The position numbers and the translations under genes were made by a program. The notes below the pieces were generated by a model. The model had not been told where the DNA came from. It saw only the letters and a program-made list of their open reading frames with translations, and made no database searches. This document shows, piece by piece, positions 42,902-52,219 of a stretch of 64,000 bases of DNA. Numbering within the stretch: position 1 is the first letter of the stretch; each line of letters starts with the position of its first letter. Origin of the DNA: Bacteroidales bacterium (GTDB lineage: Bacteria > Bacteroidota > Bacteroidia > Bacteroidales > UBA932); assembly GCA_017471045.1 (NCBI GenBank), contig JAFUWZ010000026.1:1-64000 (forward strand), given 5' to 3'.

Positions 42902-44800
42902 ATGCGTTCGCTTGAACTGCTGGCTCCCGCCAGAAATCTCGATATCGGCATCGCAGCCATCGACTGCGGTGCCGATGCCGTATATATTGCGGGGCCGGGG
43001 TTCGGGGCGCGCCAGGCCGCCGGCAACAGCCTGGAAGACATTGCACGGCTCTGCGCCTACGCCCATCGGTTCGGGGCCCGTATCTTCCTGACGGTCAATA
43101 CGATTGTCTACGACAACGAGTTGGAGGAAGTCCACGCCCTGATGCGCTCCTCCCAGGAGGCGGGTGTCGATGCTTTTATCGTGCAGGATCTGGCCCTGAC
43201 CCGCTGGGACGACATCACCGTGCCGCTGCATGCTTCCACCCAGTGTGCCATCCGCACGCCCGAAAAGGCCCGCTGGCTCGAGTCCCTCGGTTTTGGACGC
43301 CTGGTGTTGGAGCGGGAACTCTCGCTGGAGCAGCTCCGCTCCATCTCGGAGGCGGTTTCCTGCGAGATCGAGACCTTCGTACACGGGGCCCTGTGCGTCT
43401 GCTACAGCGGTCAGTGCTACCTCTCTGAGCAGATCGCCGGGCGCAGCGCGAACCGAGGCGCCTGCATCCAGGCCTGCCGCTCCCAGTATGACTTGGTGGA
43501 CGGGGAGGGGAAGGTGCTGGTCCGTGACAAAGCGTTGCTTTCCCTGAAAGATCTCAAACTGCTGGAGCGCCTGCCGGAGCTGGCCGAGGCGGGCGTATGC
43601 TCCTTCAAGATTGAAGGCCGGCTCAAGAATATCTCATACGTGCGCAACGTGGTCCGGGAGTACTCGCTGGCCCTGGACCGCCTGGTCGCGGCCCATCCGG
43701 AACTGTACCGCCGCGCCTCTTTCGGCACGGTCACCCAGGGATTTACGTCCGCGCCGGACAAGACTTTCAACCGCGGCTACACCTCTCTCTATCTGGACGG
43801 GAAACGGGACCGCTGGTCCTCGATGGATACGCCCAAGTCCGTGGGTGAGCGGATCGGGACCGTCGCAGGTGTACGCAAGATCGATGCCCGCACGATGGAA
43901 GTCGTTGTCCGTCCCTTGCGCAAGGATTTGAAACTCAATAATGGCGACGGCTTCTCGATCCCGGGCAAAGGCGGTATCATCGGCTTCCGCGGCGATGTCT
44001 GTGAGGGGCTGACGATACGCTGCAAGCCTACCTCCGGCGTGGTGAAGGGAGCGGAACTGTACCGCAACATCGACGCCGCCTTCGAGCGCGAACTGGAGCG
44101 ACAGACCTGCAAGCGGGAATTGCGCGTGGACCTGGACGTACGCATCTCCGGACGTTTCAGCCTGGATTTCACCGCCCGGAGCGAAGACGGACGCGAAGTC
44201 TTTTCTCCTTTCAAGGCCGATCTGGATACGGCTGAGAATCGTGAACGGGCCGAGGCGATCATCCGGGAACAGTTGTCCAAGCGCAGCGGGGACTTCTTCT
44301 TCCGCGTCCGGTCGCTGGAGATTGCCACCCCTGGCGGCGCCCTGCCGCTGATGAGCGCCTCAACGCTCAACAGCATCCGGCGCCTGATCGCCTCCGACCT
44401 GGCGGCGCAGCCCTGCGGCCGCATCCCGATGTACCCGGGCCTCCCTGCTTCGGTGCCCGTTCATCCTGAGAGCGCTCCCTGTCATCCTGGGCGTAACGAA
44501 GATTCTCCCTTCCCCAAAGAAACCAACTACAAGGCCAACATCGCCAACCGGCCCGCCTCGGAACTGCTTCCCGGCGCCGATCCGGCCTACGAACTCGCCC
44601 ATCCAGAAGGCGCCGAACTGATGCGCAGCCGCTATTGCATCAAGTACGAACTGGGTCTCTGCCCCAGCCGTCAGGGCGCCAAGCCCACCGGCCCGCTGTA
44701 CCTTCTCAACAACGGCCGCCGCCTCGCTTTAGGCTTCGACTGCGCCCAATGTGAGATGATAGTCGTGGCAGCCGATCAAGTGTTTGCCTGCCACGGCTAA
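42902..44800 (+). CDS. U32 family protein, tRNA hydroxylation (TrhP/YegQ-like)
   Basis: The 632-residue protein belongs to peptidase family U32, whose better-studied members (TrhP/YegQ, RlhA) are needed for 5-hydroxylation of tRNA or rRNA rather than proteolysis. LELLAPARNLDIGIAAIDCGADAVY and ETFVHGALCVCYSGQCYLS are the U32 core with cysteines expected to hold a cluster, and CIQACRSQY and KIEGRLK follow. A C-terminal extension ends YCIKYELGLCP...CAQCEM. Between core and extension a repeat-derived peptide is inserted (positions 44459-44509). Transcribed with the TPR gene. Confidence 0.85.
   Translation: MRSLELLAPARNLDIGIAAIDCGADAVYIAGPGFGARQAAGNSLEDIARLCAYAHRFGARIFLTVNTIVYDNELEEVHALMRSSQEAGVDAFIVQDLALTRWDDITVPLHASTQCAIRTPEKARWLESLGFGRLVLERELSLEQLRSISEAVSCEIETFVHGALCVCYSGQCYLSEQIAGRSANRGACIQACRSQYDLVDGEGKVLVRDKALLSLKDLKLLERLPELAEAGVCSFKIEGRLKNISYVRNVVREYSLALDRLVAAHPELYRRASFGTVTQGFTSAPDKTFNRGYTSLYLDGKRDRWSSMDTPKSVGERIGTVAGVRKIDARTMEVVVRPLRKDLKLNNGDGFSIPGKGGIIGFRGDVCEGLTIRCKPTSGVVKGAELYRNIDAAFERELERQTCKRELRVDLDVRISGRFSLDFTARSEDGREVFSPFKADLDTAENRERAEAIIREQLSKRSGDFFFRVRSLEIATPGGALPLMSASTLNSIRRLIASDLAAQPCGRIPMYPGLPASVPVHPESAPCHPGRNEDSPFPKETNYKANIANRPASELLPGADPAYELAHPEGAELMRSRYCIKYELGLCPSRQGAKPTGPLYLLNNGRRLALGFDCAQCEMIVVAADQVFACHG
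44459..44509 (+). repeat. Repeat copies inserted in the U32 coding sequence
   Basis: Two near-copies of a TCATCCTGAG-type motif occur in tandem: GTTCATCCTGAGAGCG at 44459-44474 and TGTCATCCTGGGCGTAACGA and onward at 44480-44509. The second resembles the interspersed motif TGTCATCCTGAGCGNAACGA known from many bacterial genomes. It is translated in frame as VHPESAPCHPGRNEDS, a low-complexity insertion between domains. Confidence 0.55.
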
Positions 44801-46650
44801 ATGGCGGCGGTCTTGCCTCGCAGCCAGCGGGCGACGTCGGAGGGAAGATCCGGGGCCAGCGTGCGGTACACCCGCTCGTGATAATCGTTGAGCCAATCGA
44901 TCTCTTCCTGGCTCAGCAGCTCCCGGACCAGCATTGAAGTCTCGAAGTGACAGAGGGTCAGGGGTTCGAAAGTAAGCCAGCGCCCGAAATCATTCCGGCC
45001 CGCTTCCACGCAGAGCAGCAGGTTTTCGTGCCGGACGCCGAATTGTCCCTCGCGGTAAAGGCCCGGTTCGTCGGAAGTGATCATCCCGGGCAGCAGGGGC
45101 TGGCGGTTGAAGTTCTGCCGGATGTCCTGCGGGCCTTCGTGAACGCCCAGATAGAATCCCACGCCGTGGCCCGTTCCGTGCCCGAAATTGCGCTTGCAGC
45201 TCCACAGCGGATTGCGCGCCAGCGCGTCGATCTGGCAGCCGGCGGTCCCCTCCGGGAATACGGCCATCGCGAGGTCGATGTGTCCTTTCAGCACCAGGGT
45301 ATAGTCTTCCCGCTCCAAGGCCGTGCAGGGCCCCAGGGGCACGGTACGTGTGATATCCGTCGTGCCGCAGCGGTACTGGCCGCCCGAATCGCAGAGGTAC
45401 AGGCCGCGGGCCTCCAGCTCGGGCGCATCTTTGGCCGGCGTGATGTAGTGCGGCAGCGCCGCCCCCGGCCCGTAGGCCGAAATGATCTCGAAACTGTCGC
45501 CCAGGTAGTCCGGCAAGGCGGCGCGCAAGGCACCCAGCTTGGTCGCGGCCGTGCGCTCCGTGATGACCTTGTCCGAAAGGACCATCCGCTCCAGCCAGTA
45601 GAGGAACATTTCCATCGCCACTCCGTCCTGGCGGTGTGCCCGGCGCATGCCTTCGATTTCCACCGGGGTCTTGACGGCCTTGCGCAGCTGCACCGGAGAG
45701 GTCCCTTCGCACAGGCGCCCGCTCTCGGAAAGCAGCCCGTACAGGCTCCAGTTGAGGCTCGCCGGGTCCACGAAGAGGCGGTTGATGCTGCCGTCGGAGA
45801 GGGATTCGTGGAGCGAAAGCTGCACCTCGTCGTAGGGCAGGACCTGGATGCCCTCGTCCTCGAGCAGGGCGAAGGTGTCCAGCGTTGTGTCGTCGTCCCG
45901 CTCGTCGAAAGCGTCCTTGCGCACATACCAGCGCACGGCCTCTTCGGTCACCAGCAGGTAGGAGATCACCATCGGGTTGTAGTCGATGTCGGAAGCCCGC
46001 ACGTTGAGCACCCAGGCGATCTCGTCGAGCGAAGTGAGCAGCACGGCGTCGCAGAGCTGTCCGGCAACGGTCTTCCGGAGCCAGGCAAGGCGCTCCGTGC
46101 GGGTCTCTCCGGTCAGCGTGGCCGGCACGGTCGAGACCGGGGTGCGCGGGATGGCGGGCCGGTCGGTCCAGAGCGCATCCAGCAGATCCGGCACATCGAC
46201 GATGCGGAAGTAGTAGCCGTCGTCCGGGTCGCCCGTCCGTCCCGTGGCGGCGAAAGACGCCTGTAGTTCCTGGATGGCGGCGACCTGTTGGCACAGCCCG
46301 TCCACGGCCACGATGACGCCGTCCTTGCGGGCGAACCGGTCCGCCAGCCAGTCGGGGATGGGGACTTGCTCCGGGACGCGCATTTTGTGCAGTTCCACGC
46401 CGGTCCCGTGCAGCTGCCGCTTCGCCTGGATGAAATAGCGCGTGTCGGTCCAGAGCCCGGCATGGTCGGCCGTGACGACCAGGTCCCCGGCCTCGCCGGT
46501 GAATCCGGACAGCCATTCGACCTGCTTCCACCGCGGAGCAAGGTATTCGCTCGCGTGCGGGTCCGAACCCGCAAGAATGACGGCATCCCAGCCCCGCTGC
46601 ACCATCAGCGCGCGCAGGGCCTCGATCCGGCTGCTGTAGAGATTGTCCAT
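44797..46650 (-). CDS. Xaa-Pro aminopeptidase, M24 family
   Basis: The 617-residue enzyme is an M24B aminopeptidase P of the longer, three-domain type: two creatinase N-like domains (about 1-310) and a catalytic pita-bread domain (about 315-617). Metal ligands are visible in LYLCDSGGQYRCGTTDITRT (two Asp), FGHGTGHGVGFYLGVHEGP (His), ITSDEPGLYREG (Glu) and the final Glu in FEPLT. It has no signal, so it is cytoplasmic. It would remove N-terminal residues before proline. It is convergent with U32 by a 4-nt overlap, with a -7 box at 46678-46671 (minus). Confidence 0.94.
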   Translation of the reverse strand: MDNLYSSRIEALRALMVQRGWDAVILAGSDPHASEYLAPRWKQVEWLSGFTGEAGDLVVTADHAGLWTDTRYFIQAKRQLHGTGVELHKMRVPEQVPIPDWLADRFARKDGVIVAVDGLCQQVAAIQELQASFAATGRTGDPDDGYYFRIVDVPDLLDALWTDRPAIPRTPVSTVPATLTGETRTERLAWLRKTVAGQLCDAVLLTSLDEIAWVLNVRASDIDYNPMVISYLLVTEEAVRWYVRKDAFDERDDDTTLDTFALLEDEGIQVLPYDEVQLSLHESLSDGSINRLFVDPASLNWSLYGLLSESGRLCEGTSPVQLRKAVKTPVEIEGMRRAHRQDGVAMEMFLYWLERMVLSDKVITERTAATKLGALRAALPDYLGDSFEIISAYGPGAALPHYITPAKDAPELEARGLYLCDSGGQYRCGTTDITRTVPLGPCTALEREDYTLVLKGHIDLAMAVFPEGTAGCQIDALARNPLWSCKRNFGHGTGHGVGFYLGVHEGPQDIRQNFNRQPLLPGMITSDEPGLYREGQFGVRHENLLLCVEAGRNDFGRWLTFEPLTLCHFETSMLVRELLSQEEIDWLNDYHERVYRTLAPDLPSDVARWLRGKTAAI

Positions 46651-46670
46651 ATCTGTCTTGCTTGCTGGAC

Positions 46671-46678
46671 CAAAGATA
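46671..46678 (-). promoter_or_regulatory. -7 promoter box for the aminopeptidase
   Basis: The minus strand reads TATCTTTG, 21 nt before the ATG at 46650. It overlaps the intergenic stretch just after the DUF4249 gene. Confidence 0.5.
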
Positions 46679-46687
46679 GGAAAAACA

Positions 46688-47569
46688 TCAGAACGACGGA
46701 AGCATCCGCTTGTAAATCGGGCGGAAGGGATCGTCCACGGTGACTTCGGCGGACGTGACCGGGCAGGCGGCGAACCAGCCCAGGACATGCTCTCCGCGGA
46801 TGTTGGTCGGGGCGTTCGCCGGCTGGGGCGAGAAGATGGGGATGGAGAAACTGCTCATCGTGATGGAGAACAGGAAGTCGTAATAGCTTTTGTCCAAGGT
46901 GTAGGCTTCCAGCGTGATCACGTCGCCCGTTTCCAGGTACTTGTAGCATTCGCCATAGCGGTCGTACAGCCAGGCGCCTTGATAGAGCGTCGTGATGGGG
47001 AAACCTTGTATCTCGTTGCCGTTGAAATATTTGTCGTCCATGATCTCATTCATCTGGAACGGGATGAAATGGCCGTTGACCCCATCCCGGACGCAGTAGT
47101 AGCTGGCCGTTTCCCGGTCCCGGCCCCAGATCGCGAGGGTCCACAGGCTGTCCAGGCCGAGTGCCTTGTTGCCGGCGTAGGCATAGTCCACGGCGTCGAG
47201 CTCGAACCCGGGCTGAGGCATTGTCGCATCCGCCTCGTAGAAGGTTCCGTCGCGGAGCCGGATCTCCAGATGGTGGCTTCTGCCCACGGTCCCGTGGAAG
47301 CCCTCCGGGCCCACGTAGATCCCGTTTTCGGTCTCCGTGAAGGGCGTGCCGTCGATGGAGACTTCCGCGCCCCCGACCCCCGGTACCGCCTCGTCCTGGA
47401 AGTAGGAAACCGTGTGGGAAAGGGTGACGGTCTGGGCGTCCGTAGCCCGGTCGGTCAGCAGGGCGTCCACGACGAGATAGTCATGGTAGTCGGACACGGA
47501 CTGGAGTTCGACCTTTTCCGTGCAGGCGGCCAGCAGGCATAGGAGCAGGATGGGCAGGGACTTTCTCAT
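46688..47569 (-). CDS. DUF4249-type lipoprotein
   Basis: The 293-residue lipoprotein (lipobox LLAAC, Cys about 17) matches the DUF4249 pattern: a beta-sandwich N-terminal part with YLVVDALLTDRATDAQTVTL and GAEVSIDG, and a C-terminal half ending in NIRGEHVLGWFAAC. DUF4249 genes regularly follow TonB-dependent receptors in Bacteroidota, and here it starts 2 nt after the receptor stop. It is inferred to be the receptor's surface partner, by analogy with SusD; its ligand is unknown. Confidence 0.85.
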   Translation of the reverse strand: MRKSLPILLLCLLAACTEKVELQSVSDYHDYLVVDALLTDRATDAQTVTLSHTVSYFQDEAVPGVGGAEVSIDGTPFTETENGIYVGPEGFHGTVGRSHHLEIRLRDGTFYEADATMPQPGFELDAVDYAYAGNKALGLDSLWTLAIWGRDRETASYYCVRDGVNGHFIPFQMNEIMDDKYFNGNEIQGFPITTLYQGAWLYDRYGECYKYLETGDVITLEAYTLDKSYYDFLFSITMSSFSIPIFSPQPANAPTNIRGEHVLGWFAACPVTSAEVTVDDPFRPIYKRMLPSF

Positions 47570-47571
47570 AC

Positions 47572-49938
47572 TCAGAACTTGATGTTGCAGGAGAGCGACG
47601 GGATGGCCGTGAAGAGATACACTTTCAGGGACTGGGCCTGCTCCTTCTCGCGGTCGTAACTGAAGGCGATGGACCAGGCGTTGTGGCGGGCATAGGCGTT
47701 GTACACCGACAGGTTCCACTCGCTGCTCCAGCGCTGATTCTGCACCCGGCGCTTGCTCCGGTAGGTCAGCGACAGGTCCAGCCGGTGGTAGTCCGGCAGC
47801 CGGTCCTCGTTCCGGCTGGAATAGACGGGCTTCCAGACGTCCCGGAAGGAGAAGCGCCCGGCGGGATAAGTCGTCGGCGAACCGCTGTAGAACACCCATT
47901 CGGAAGAGGCGGACAGGCGTTTCGAGAAGTCGTACGACAATACGAAATTGACCGCGTGTTCATGGTTCAGCGGGGACGGATAGCGGACGCCGCCGTTGAG
48001 CTCCGGGATGTCGTACCAGGACTGGGACCAGGTGTAGGACAGCCAGCCGTTCCAGCGGGCGAAGTCGTACTTGAGCATCAGTTCCGCGCCGTAGGAAGAG
48101 GAACGGCCGAAGCGCAGCAGCCCTTCCCGGTCGGGGTCGTCGATGACGAGTCCGGGATTGTCCACGAAGTCGATGGTATGGCGGTTGTCCTTGTAGAAGC
48201 CCTCCAGGGAGAGTTGCAGGGCCTGGCCCGCCAGGAGTTGGTTGATGCCGGCGGAATACTGGTCGGAGCGCTGGGGCTCGACATTGGGCGAGGCGGTGAA
48301 CCAGGTGTCCACCGGGCTGCCCGTGATGCTGATCCGGGCTTGCTGGAGGTACTGGTAGCTCCGCACCCAGGCGGCCTTCAGGGAGAAGTCGTCCGTGAGG
48401 GCCCAGGACGCCGAGATGCGCGGCTCCCAGCCCGAATGGGTCCGGATGGCTTTCCCCTTCGCGATGTCCACGGTCTCGGTCAGGGCATGCGTGTCCGGGT
48501 CGAAGTAGCGCTGCTCCGTCGGCCCGAGGGTCGTGAAAGTGGAGAAGCGGAGTCCGTAGCGGAGGGTCAGGGAGCGGATCTTCTGCTCGTCCTGCAGATA
48601 GAAGGAAGGCTGGACGGCAAAGATGTCGCTCATTTTCACGGGGTTGACATAGCCGTCTTCCTGCCGGGGGATGGTCTCGCCCGGGGAGATGCCGAAATAC
48701 GCCAGTTGCAGGCCGGCCTTGAGGGTATGCGAGGGGTGGGCGTACCAGGTCCAGCCTGCCTTCAGGCCGCTCTCGCGGATGGTCTGCCTGTAGTCGAAGG
48801 AGGCTTCGTTCATGTCCACTCCGATGCTGTTGCGGTAGAGGGAGTTGTAGAGCGCGACATCAGAGGTGACGGCGGGGGAGTACACGTGGTTCCAGCGCAG
48901 CGACTGCGTGTGGTTTGCATTGCCGAAGACCATGTCGCCGAGGTCGAATTCTTCCATCGAGAAGCCGAATACGTCCCGGCCGCTGAAGGCGCTCAGGAAG
49001 ACCCGGTCCCGCTCGCCCGCGATCCAGCTGAGCTTGGCGTTGAGGTCGTAGAAGTACATCCGGGTGTTGTCGGGCAGGCGTTCGCCCAGCAGGGGGAAGA
49101 AGAGGTCCAGGTAGGTCCGGCGGCCGCTCAGCAGGAACGAGAGTTTTCCCGGCACGATGGGCCCTTCAAGGAAAAGCTTCGACGTGATCAGGCCGATCGA
49201 GGCGTTGCCGCCGAAAGCGCGGTTGTTGCCGTCTTTGGTCGAGATGTCCAGCACGGAGGAGATGCGCCCGCCGTAGGCGGCGGGGAAATCGCCCTTGTAG
49301 AGGTCTGCACCGCGGATGGCATCCCCGTTGAACATCGACAGGAAGCCCAGGAAATGACCGCAGTTGTAGATGGGTGCTCCGTCCATCAGGATGAGGTTCT
49401 GGTCGATACCGCCGCCCCGTACGCTGAAGCCGGTGGAACCTTCGCTGGGCGTCTGCACGCCCGGCATCATCTGGATGACGCGGATGATGTCGGCTTCGCC
49501 CATCAGCGCCGGGAGCCGTTGCACCAGACTCGCATCCACACGTTCCAGGCCCATCTGGGGCAGGTGGATTTCCTCCCGCTTGGAACGCGAGAACACGGTC
49601 GCGGCGTCCAGTTCATTCCGGTCTGTATGCAGGTTGAAATCCCATTTCACCGATTTCCGGACATCGAGCGTCACCTCCTCCGTCTGATAGCCGAAATAGG
49701 CGCAGCAGAGGGTCTGCTTGCCCGCGGGCAGTGACAGGGAATAAAACCCCACGGCATCTGCCGCGACGCCGTATTGCTTGTCGGCGGTGTACACGACGGC
49801 CTGGGTCAGCGGTTCTCCGGTCCCGGCGTCACGGACATAGCCCGACAGGACGACCTTCCTGTTCTGCGCATTCGCGAGAACGGACAGAAACAGCAGGACG
49901 GCCGTCCCGATCATCCTATGGTTCCTTTGTCTCACCAT
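47572..49938 (-). CDS. TonB-dependent receptor with carboxypeptidase-like N-domain
   Basis: The 788-residue outer-membrane receptor has a signal peptide (MIGTAVLLFLSVLANA preceded by a basic leader), a carboxypeptidase-regulatory-like domain (about 25-110, VVLSGYVRDAGTGEPL), a plug (about 125-230, with GFSVRGGGIDQNLILMDGAP) and a 22-strand-type barrel ending in SCNIKF. It is shorter than SusC proteins and belongs to the DUF4249-linked receptor group. A later ATG at 49914 is an alternative start; the earlier one gives a better n-region. The substrate is unknown. Confidence 0.88.
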   Translation of the reverse strand: MVRQRNHRMIGTAVLLFLSVLANAQNRKVVLSGYVRDAGTGEPLTQAVVYTADKQYGVAADAVGFYSLSLPAGKQTLCCAYFGYQTEEVTLDVRKSVKWDFNLHTDRNELDAATVFSRSKREEIHLPQMGLERVDASLVQRLPALMGEADIIRVIQMMPGVQTPSEGSTGFSVRGGGIDQNLILMDGAPIYNCGHFLGFLSMFNGDAIRGADLYKGDFPAAYGGRISSVLDISTKDGNNRAFGGNASIGLITSKLFLEGPIVPGKLSFLLSGRRTYLDLFFPLLGERLPDNTRMYFYDLNAKLSWIAGERDRVFLSAFSGRDVFGFSMEEFDLGDMVFGNANHTQSLRWNHVYSPAVTSDVALYNSLYRNSIGVDMNEASFDYRQTIRESGLKAGWTWYAHPSHTLKAGLQLAYFGISPGETIPRQEDGYVNPVKMSDIFAVQPSFYLQDEQKIRSLTLRYGLRFSTFTTLGPTEQRYFDPDTHALTETVDIAKGKAIRTHSGWEPRISASWALTDDFSLKAAWVRSYQYLQQARISITGSPVDTWFTASPNVEPQRSDQYSAGINQLLAGQALQLSLEGFYKDNRHTIDFVDNPGLVIDDPDREGLLRFGRSSSYGAELMLKYDFARWNGWLSYTWSQSWYDIPELNGGVRYPSPLNHEHAVNFVLSYDFSKRLSASSEWVFYSGSPTTYPAGRFSFRDVWKPVYSSRNEDRLPDYHRLDLSLTYRSKRRVQNQRWSSEWNLSVYNAYARHNAWSIAFSYDREKEQAQSLKVYLFTAIPSLSCNIKF

Positions 49939-50029
49939 CGGCTGCAAATTTCGAAAAAATGCCTGGATTGTCCATAAGTCTGTTAATATTTATCGTGTCC
50001 ATAGGGTCGAATTAATCTTTCCGAATCGC

Positions 50030-50037
50030 TACATTTG
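50030..50037 (+). promoter_or_regulatory. -7 promoter box for dusB-lpxK
   Basis: TACATTTG matches TAnnTTTG and ends 8 nt before the dusB ATG, implying a very short leader. Confidence 0.5.
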
Positions 50038-50045
50038 CCATTTGT

Positions 50046-51098
50046 ATGAAAATAGGCGATATCGATCTGGGTCCCAGGCCCGTGCTGCTGGCTCCGATGG
50101 AGGATGTGACGGACGCTTCGTTCCGCATCCTCTGCCGGGAATATGGCGCCGATATGGTCTATACCGAATTCGTCCCGTCGGACGGGCTGATCCGCGACGC
50201 GGACAAGGCCATCGCCAAGATGCGGACCTTCCCGGAAGAGGCGCCGGTCGGCATCCAGATCTACGGCCATATCCCGGAATCGATGGTGGAGGCCGCGCGG
50301 ATGGCCGACCACGCCGACGAGATCGCGGGCGGGCGGGGATGCGACCTGGTCGACATCAACTTCGGCTGCCCGGTCAGCAAGATCGCCGGGCGGGGTGCCG
50401 GATCAGGGATGATGAAGGACCCGGACAAGATGGTCGCCATCACGAAGGCGGTCGTCGAAGCGGTGCGCAAGCCCGTGACGGTCAAGACACGCCTGGGCTG
50501 GGACGAGCACTCCAAGATCATCGTCGAACTAGCGGAGCGCCTCCAGGACTGCGGCATCGCCGCCCTGACGGTCCACGGTCGCACCCGCAGCCAGATGTAC
50601 AAGGGCGAGGCGGACTGGACCCTGATCGGCAAGATCAAGGAGAATCCGCGGATCCGCATCCCCATCATCGGCAACGGCGACATCAACTCGCCCCGGAAGG
50701 CGAAGGAAGCCTTCGACCGCTACGGCGTGGACGGGATCATGGTCGGGCGCGCGTCTTTCGGGCATCCGTGGATCTTCCGGGAGATCAAGGAATATCTGCG
50801 CACGGGCGTCGTCCCGCCGCCGATGCCGGTACGGGAGCGGGTCGCGCTGGCCAAGCGCCACTACGCCTTGTCCCTGGAGATGAAAGGTGCGCCGCGGGGC
50901 GTGTATGAGATGCGCCGGCACCTGGCCTGCTATTTCAAGGGTCTGCCGGACTTCAAGGAGACGCGCGCGCGCCTGGTGACGGAGGCGGATCCGGCCGCGG
51001 TGACCGCCATCCTGGACGAGATCGGAGCGCGCTGGGGCGACGTGTCCCTGCCGAGTCCGCGGGCGTATATGGATTATAGAAGTCAAGAGATATGCTAG
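50046..51098 (+). CDS. dusB: tRNA-dihydrouridine synthase
   Basis: The 350-residue flavoenzyme reduces uridine in the D-loop of tRNA. LLAPMEDVTDASFRIL is the FMN-binding start of the barrel, DINFGCPVSKI carries the catalytic Cys, VKTRLGWDE and ALTVHGRTRSQMYKG are the RNA/FMN-contact blocks, and IIGNGDI the phosphate site. Assignment to DusB rather than another Dus is by similarity of these blocks. It overlaps lpxK by 7 nt. Confidence 0.93.
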   Translation: MKIGDIDLGPRPVLLAPMEDVTDASFRILCREYGADMVYTEFVPSDGLIRDADKAIAKMRTFPEEAPVGIQIYGHIPESMVEAARMADHADEIAGGRGCDLVDINFGCPVSKIAGRGAGSGMMKDPDKMVAITKAVVEAVRKPVTVKTRLGWDEHSKIIVELAERLQDCGIAALTVHGRTRSQMYKGEADWTLIGKIKENPRIRIPIIGNGDINSPRKAKEAFDRYGVDGIMVGRASFGHPWIFREIKEYLRTGVVPPPMPVRERVALAKRHYALSLEMKGAPRGVYEMRRHLACYFKGLPDFKETRARLVTEADPAAVTAILDEIGARWGDVSLPSPRAYMDYRSQEIC

Positions 51099-52219
51099 AC
51101 AAATTGCTGCTGTTCCCTTATTACCTGACGCTCAAGGTGCGCAATGCGCTCTATGACCGCCATCTGCTCAAAAGCCGGGAGGCGGAAGTGCCGACGGTCT
51201 GCGTGGGCAACGTGACCGTGGGCGGCACAGGCAAGACGCCCCACACGGAGATGATCCTGCGTATGCTGATGGCGAACGAGGCCTGGGGCAAGAAGAACCT
51301 CGCAGTCCTGTCCCGCGGCTACAAACGTAAGAGCAAGGGTTTCCAGCAGGTCACCACCCAGCGCAACGCATCGTTCTTCGGCGACGAGCCGGTCCAGATC
51401 AAGAAAAAGTTCCCGGGCGTCACTGTGGCCCTGGACAAGAACCGCATCCGCGGCTGCCGCAACCTCTGCCACCCGGAGATCGTCCGCACGCAGCGGCAGA
51501 ACCGGCGTTGCCTGGACAAGGACTTCCCGGCGGCGGACCTGATCGTGCTGGACGATGCGTTCCAATACCGCAAGCTCAGCGCCACGCTCAGCATTGTGCT
51601 GGTGGATTACAGCCGGCCGGTGAACAAGGACCGGCTCCTGCCCCTGGGCAGCCTGCGGGACCTCCCGGAGCGCCTGGGCGATGCGGACATCGTCATCGTC
51701 ACGAAATGCCCGAACTACATGGACGACTGGGAGCGGACGGTCTGGGCCCAGTCCTGCGGGGTCAGGGATTATGCCAGCTCGACCTGCACGGGCGTATCGA
51801 AGAAAGGCCGCAAGCAGTACGTCTTCTTCACCAGCATCCAGTACTGCGCGCCGGAGCCGATCTACGAGGAATGCGACCCGCGCTACGTGTACTCGCAGCG
51901 GATGGTGCTCTTCACCGGGATCGCGAAGGATACCCCGCTGCGCACTTATCTCTCAGACAATTACAAGATCGTGGAGGCATTCCGTTTTTCGGACCACCAC
52001 GCGTTCTCGGAGGGCGATATCCGCCGGATCACGGCGGCCGCCGAGCGCTGGTCCACGGCGGCCCTCGGTACGACCGAGAAGGATGCCCAGCGGATCATCG
52101 CATCCAAAAAAATGCCGCCTGCACTGCGCAGGCGGCTCTTCCAAATCCCTATTACGGTAGATTTCCTGACCCCCGAGGAGCGGGATATCTTCCACCGGGT
52201 GCTGTTTGAAACGATCTAG
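51092..52219 (+). CDS. lpxK: Tetraacyldisaccharide 4'-kinase (lipid A)
   Basis: The 375-residue membrane-associated kinase phosphorylates the lipid A disaccharide. The P-loop is VGNVTVGGTGKTP (38-50), preceded by the usual N-terminal helix that binds the membrane. LAVLSRGYKRKSKGF and LIVLDDAFQYRKL (the DDxFQ block) are diagnostic. Length is normal. Its stop overlaps frr convergently by 4 nt. Confidence 0.94.
   Translation: MLDKLLLFPYYLTLKVRNALYDRHLLKSREAEVPTVCVGNVTVGGTGKTPHTEMILRMLMANEAWGKKNLAVLSRGYKRKSKGFQQVTTQRNASFFGDEPVQIKKKFPGVTVALDKNRIRGCRNLCHPEIVRTQRQNRRCLDKDFPAADLIVLDDAFQYRKLSATLSIVLVDYSRPVNKDRLLPLGSLRDLPERLGDADIVIVTKCPNYMDDWERTVWAQSCGVRDYASSTCTGVSKKGRKQYVFFTSIQYCAPEPIYEECDPRYVYSQRMVLFTGIAKDTPLRTYLSDNYKIVEAFRFSDHHAFSEGDIRRITAAAERWSTAALGTTEKDAQRIIASKKMPPALRRRLFQIPITVDFLTPEERDIFHRVLFETI

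Noticed and set aside
47683-49734. 683-codon plus-strand frame over the TonB receptor
   Set aside because: The minus strand encodes an intact receptor with signal peptide and plug; the plus frame is a codon-bias shadow.
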